Below are positions 59,799 through 64,000 of a stretch of 64,000 nucleotides of DNA, in pieces. Origin of the DNA: Bryum argenteum (lineage: Eukaryota; Streptophyta; Bryopsida; Bryales; Bryaceae); assembly GCA_037043015.1 (NCBI GenBank), contig CM073327.1, positions 8,290,727-8,354,726 of the forward strand, given 5' to 3'. Made by a program: the position numbers and the translations under genes. Each line of letters starts with the position of its first letter. Position 1 is the first letter of the stretch. Below the pieces are notes generated by a model. The model was given only the letters and a program-made list of their open reading frames with translations. It was not told where the DNA came from and made no database searches.

Positions 59799-61234
59799 CT
59801 ACTCAAAGAGTACATCGATTTCACCCACTTGGAAGCCGTTTCTCTGCTGAAAATTGGTATCAATCTCCAAATTGTCAGAGCTTTTTGCAACGTCCTCTAC
59901 AAAACTACCGACTCCTGCAGGTAGTGGTTTTGAATCCGCTAAAAATTCAATCAGCTCACTACTTGGATTCAGAGAGAACAATCCCTGCAAACGAATCACG
60001 TTCAACTTGCCCAAAAACAAATTTTTTTCTGTTGATTAAACTCCTCAACAGAGTTAATCTCAACACCTAAAACCCTCTTGATGTTCTTTTTACTCACAGT
60101 GCATTCGTAAATCTCGTATGTTGCCGTTGTGATGTTGCAGGAAATCTTCAAAGTCGATGAGTAGTGACCATGGAATGACAACTTGTGCAATAAGAGCCGT
60201 AATCTCGTTTTGTGATGTTCGGCATGTAACACTTGTCACATGTTTCTTCGTGTATGCTCGTGCCGATAGGTACAGTGAGCACCCCCTCAATCTACAATCA
60301 ACTTCAGAAATTTGTTAGAAAGTAGTAAACAAACAACAAGTATTTAACAATCAATTAAGATTCAATAATCATCAAATTAAGTACTCAAGAAATTCTACAA
60401 TGTAAGATAATTTTCAGCATAGTTAAATACAAGATTGTAAAAGAACAACTATCTGAAATGAGTGAAATTTTTTGTGCTCCTTTGAATGGTGTTTGAAAAC
60501 TTGAGCAAGTTCTTTCTCCACACTAGCATCTGGAACAGGAGTCACGATGATGCTTGAATAACATGTGGCCAAATAATTTTCAGCTTGAGTGGCTGAAGTC
60601 ACATTTTTTATCCAAAATCTGGCCACCTCCCCACGCGAACACTTTCAGCAAGGAGAGTGTAGTCTGCAAAAAAATCCAACATAAAACACGAAAGAGTGTA
60701 CACCTTCCTTTGAATCTGCCACTGTGAGTATAAAATTCCTTTTGCTTCTTCAAATGACAGCCACAACAACCAACTCGAGAGTTTCTACTTCATTCAAACA
60801 TTTCCAAGCAAGAAAATGTTTGATGGAGTGGATGGAAAGGAAAGAAATAAGAATTTCAAACGCTTCAATAACTTTTACTGAAGTTACTGATCCTACTCTA
60901 AGAAAGTATAAAGAATCCCCGTCCTCATACACTCCATGCTTGGTATTCTTAATGAAATTCGACACTTTTAAAAACAGTCTACGGATAAGCTAGGAGGTTA
61001 ACTTGTTAGCATAGGAGTCCGCAGCAGTTAATGTTATGGTACAATAGCCTTCACAATCGACGAAATCTACATGAATGAATTTGTACCTACTGCGTGGAAT
61101 GTCAAATGTGTCATACCTCTTCAAGACCTTTTCTGAAAAGCACCATCCAACATTTTGGGTTGGATGTCGCTTGTCAACACCAACCTAGGACTTGGGGGCC
61201 TCTTCCCCTTACCATTGTTAGCTGCAACCATGGC
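59799..61234 (-). other. possible multi-exon minus-strand gene, unrecognised
   Basis: Candidate exons: an ATG at 61233 (MAMVAANNGKGKRPPSPRLV), 60626-60423 (NVTSATQAENYLATCYSS), 60290-60090 (TSVTCRTSQNEITALIAQVV), and 60020-59799 (KLNVIRLQGLFSLNPSSELI...) ending in a stop. Codon-like composition and amino-acid content suggest coding history, and ssDNA-binding OB-fold (RPA-like) proteins are a possibility. The splice joins cannot be fixed. An alternative is decayed Helentron cargo. Confidence 0.3.
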
Positions 61235-61266
61235 CATTCTCCCACTCAAAAAAACACACTTTATTA

Positions 61267-61267
<1 letters not shown>

Positions 61268-61298
<31 letters not shown>
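61268..61298. repeat. poly(A) run
   Basis: 31 A followed by an A-rich tail, at the left edge of the minisatellite. Confidence 0.9.
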
Positions 61299-61299
<1 letters not shown>

Positions 61300-61344
61300 A
61301 ATGAAAAAACATACAAATATTTACACAAAGAACTCGGCAAACTA

Positions 61345-61640
61345 GAACAAGTTTCAGCATTAACGTAAGACTTCAGAATTAAAACTTACAAGTCAAAACA
61401 AGATTCAACACTAACATAAAATTTCAAAACTTAAACTTACAAATTAGTACAAGTTTCAACACTAACATAAGACTTAAGAACTAAAACTTACAAGTTAGTA
61501 CAAGTTTCAGTACTAACATAGAACTGCAGAACTAAAACTTACATACAACAAGTTTGAGCACTAACAAAGGACTTCAGAACTACAACTTACAAATCAGCAC
61601 TTGTTTCAACACTAACATAGGACTTGAGAACTAAACAGGA
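61345..61640 (+). repeat. about 57-bp AT-rich minisatellite (about five units)
   Basis: Units of the type ACAAGTTTCA(A/G)CACTAACATA(A/G)GACTT(C/A)AGAACT-AAAACTTAC recur at about 55-60-bp steps with moderate divergence. Confidence 0.8.
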
Positions 61641-61921
61641 GGCTGCTCTCTCCTCTAAGTTGGAGGTACATATACTCTCAATCTTCCATCCACTTTTACC
61701 TCCGTAAAACTAATTTTAAATGGGTAAACAAAACCGACAGCAGTAAAATATCACAAATGATTATGACAAAGCAACTACCATTTAGTATGTTTAACTTCAT
61801 TTTGATTTTAAAAAGGCCACGATACAAAATCATAAATGTTACAAAGAACATGCACACTCAAACAAGTACATGGCAGCATTTATTGCTGACCGCTACTCTA
61901 AAATACCTAACAAAATTCTCA

Positions 61922-62190
61922 TTAACCCCTAAAGGCCCACGGCCGCCGATTCGGCTTTTACGGTCAAGGCCAAAAAAAATTTACAGCCAACTTCAAATGT
62001 TATGATCTCACATCCAGTGATGATCCAACGGTTGAAAATTTTCACACTACTACCTATGGTAGTCTACTTCAAGATCCTACGGTTGAAGTTATCAAAAATT
62101 TCCAAAAATATTGGACGTACCCGCATTAGTACATAGTGGTCAGTGTTGGGATTTCAAGCTCCCAAAACATCATGGGCCTTTAGGGGTTAA
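61922..62190. mobile_element. TTAA-flanked MITE (269 bp)
   Basis: Ends TTAACCCCTAAAGGCCCA and TGGGCCTTTAGGGGTTAA, an 18-bp perfect inverted repeat with flanking TTAA. The interior shares TATGATCTCACATCC, GATCCAACGGTTGAAAATTTT and TCAAGATCCTACGGTTGAA with the copy at 36090. It is non-coding. Confidence 0.8.
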
Positions 62191-62700
62191 TATGAGACAT
62201 CCATATACACGAACATGAGCCATCCATCATCACATGACACATGTACCTTTTACTGCTGCCTTTGTTGCTGCTCTTGCCATGGTGCTCCAGTCAAGGTGGT
62301 ACACGTTAAAATCCTAAATTTTGTGACAATTGTCATCTGGATACCTGCGAACATACTTGCAAACACTGCAGATACAACAAAAACGAGGAATCAACAAGCT
62401 AGTGTTAGATATGATATGTGTAGGGTAATGATATTAATATTCAAATCTACCAGGAAAATAATGTATCATGCACACAAAATTGCCACAGTTTTACCATATC
62501 TAAAAAATCACATAACATGGATTAGTACACAACTTTCCTACATCTAGTTGACAACCATAATTGGCAATAACCGTAGCTGCACTTATCGCCAATTTCAATA
62601 CTTTAGACACTTTATTCAGACAACTAATATGAGCCATGGTCACTTGATGTGGTGAAAATAGCAATACACAGCATCTTTTTGGGCTCGTTATCATTCACGT
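62191..62700. other. spacer, no gene recognised
   Basis: Short open frames on both strands with no recognisable content. It probably lies between exons of the minus-strand gene remnant. Confidence 0.3.
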
Positions 62701-63425
62701 GAAGTTGGCATAGGTAAGGGTAAGGGCAAGTTTAATCAATTTGTCTGAATTGTAATTGCTGATCTCCATAGCCTGGCAGTCACACACAACAATTAGTGTT
62801 ATTTACATTTTAAAGAGAAAGAAAAAGAAAAAAAAAATTGCAAATTAAGTTTATATTAACGCGATATAACCACCTTCTTATTACGGATGGCTGGAAACCA
62901 TAGGCCGCATGGATACGAGCATTGCATCCAATAGGTAGATTAACACATGTCCGGTGTCGACGACTCCGTTGCTTCCCTTTCGAAGCATCTTAGTCTCTGT
63001 AGTAACCTGCCAATAATTACAATTAAAGAGCAATGTTGTGATTCTAAAATTGGCCCGTGCTTCAACAGAAAAATTGACAAAGAGATTCGCGATCATCAAG
63101 GAGAACCTTCTAGAAAAGTCCTTCTACTAACCTCAGTAGATATTTTTAATGATTTTGGGCTGTGATACCCTGTAAGTTGGTCTAAGGTCACTTCGGCGAA
63201 GCAGGGCTGCACTGAGGGCGAGCCACTTGTTGTTGCAAATCCAACCACATGGAACGGGAAAGAAGATGCTTCATATGCCTGTGACTTGCTGCAAGGGAGG
63301 CAATGGATAGGAATATCCAAATCAGCAATAGTGGAAAACGTCACGCCAGCCATGTGCAGTCCTCCCCAGCATAGAGAATACAAGATTACATCTACGTAGC
63401 TGACAGGGAGTATATACGTATCCAT
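62701..63425 (-). pseudogene. RPA70-like exon remnants
   Basis: Minus-strand 63425-63131 reads IADLDIPIHCLPCSKSQAYE and FAEVTLDQLTGYHSPKSL and ends in a GTTAGT donor. At about 63010-62875, after ATTGGCAG, one frame gives YWMQCSYPCGLWFPAIRNKK before a GT donor. At 62790-62710 is VVCDCQAMEISNYNSDKLIK. The order VTL-x-QL ... YxxC..PC...NKK ... CDC resembles the zinc-ribbon OB fold of RPA large subunits, ssDNA-binding proteins often carried by plant Helitrons. Similarity is weak and one stop lies within the second segment, so this is a tentative call. Confidence 0.3.
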
Positions 63426-64000
63426 CGCAAGTATTGCATTTGTTAAAACATTATCAATGAATCATGAAGTTACAAACTTGCAAATAAAGTCATAAATTGT
63501 GATGTGAGTTTGATGGTTGTGATGCTGTAAGCTTTTACCTTTTGAAGAGCTGTGTTACGAGATCATCAGGGGAACACCCAGTGAGACGAGCAAAGACGAG
63601 CAGACAACCCGTTTGGGGCTACGATAATTGCAAGAACAAAGCTCGTATAAGCATCTCAAATTCTGAGGAACTAAAATGAGACCTGAAGAAGAAGAAGAAG
63701 CCAAGAAGAAGAAGCCAAGACCTGGAAGACTTTTTCCCCCGAACCCGCAGGGGATCTCTGCTGAGCCAAGGCTGCTTGCAAATTGCTAATGACGAGGTTT
63801 TGATATATAACTTTGAATTTTGAACCGATTCACCTTTAAGACCCGAGACGACAACAAACACCAAAGAATTCAAGCTATTATGTCGTCCTGGTAAGAAAAG
63901 CCAAAGCTTTACTTTGTCATCTGCACAACAACAAGGTAGTTAAAACCCTGAGCAGACTAAACGAGCAAATATTTCTGAAGCAACCTTACAGACTATTTGC
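63426..64000. other. right edge, no gene recognised
   Basis: A GAAGAAGAAGAAG-type stretch at 63686-63716 and short open frames only. It may hold the 5' end of the RPA-like remnant. Confidence 0.3.

Noticed and set aside
60724-60993. Plus-strand 89-codon frame opposite the minus-strand gene remnant
   Set aside because: No family or splice support; neighbouring candidate exons are on the minus strand, though strand choice here is uncertain.
61350-61640. Regularly spaced repeats considered as a CRISPR-like array
   Set aside because: There are no unique spacers; it is a head-to-tail minisatellite in a eukaryotic genome.

Overview
The window looks like nuclear DNA of a land plant or close streptophyte relative. 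It is intron-bearing, AT-rich and full of transposons. The one intact, confidently identified host gene is a three-exon class II trehalose-6-phosphate synthase/phosphatase-like gene (TPS5-11 type, 39174-41938, +) with the protein layout and intron positions of land-plant class II TPS genes. I cannot name the species from sequence alone. No prokaryotic operons, CRISPR arrays or convincing RNA genes were seen.

Layout. 1-6.2 kb: a broken MULE-like DNA transposon on the minus strand (transposase with SWIM zinc finger) preceded by a companion gene. A second, older copy of the companion gene lies at the left edge. 7-13 kb: a short acidic/basic gene of unknown function, then a broken gene whose intron holds a ~200-bp GC-rich tandem array and whose last large exon has a ParB/sulfiredoxin-like pattern. 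14.3-17 kb: CACTA-type (DUF4216-like) and coiled-coil gene remnants with G-rich repeats. 18.9-33.6 kb: a Ty3/gypsy chromovirus-type LTR element (minus strand, 5-bp target duplication ATAAC) with a second LTR element nested in it (20.6-27.2 kb, duplication CTTAG). Both are fossils with broken coding regions.

33.7-38.6 kb: AT-rich spacer with a PIF/Harbinger-like MITE and a nested pair of TTAA-flanked MITEs. 38.6-42 kb: the TPS gene and its upstream region. 42-52 kb: more MITEs, a Tc1/mariner derivative made almost wholly of 482-bp inverted repeats, and local duplications. 53-58.5 kb: a Helentron-type (Helitron2) element on the minus strand in the order zinc-finger/DUF6570-like, Rep (HUH), PIF1 helicase, endonuclease, interrupted by several stops. 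59.8-63.4 kb: poorly resolved minus-strand exons, some RPA70-like.

The most notable theme is a family of short elements flanked by TTAA with CCC(C)TAAA / TTTAGGGG ends. At least nine copies occur here (1754, 13332, 36083, 36090, 43196, 46448, 49436, 51214 and 61922). One is inserted into the terminal repeat of another, and one has a paralogous unoccupied site nearby. The ends resemble piggyBac (TTAA target), but a TA-target Tc1/mariner origin cannot be excluded from ends alone. Other points of interest are heat-shock-element-like repeats in the LTRs of the nested retroelement, a Helentron with an endonuclease in a plant genome, and a possible FKBP12-like fragment inside a Harbinger-like MITE.
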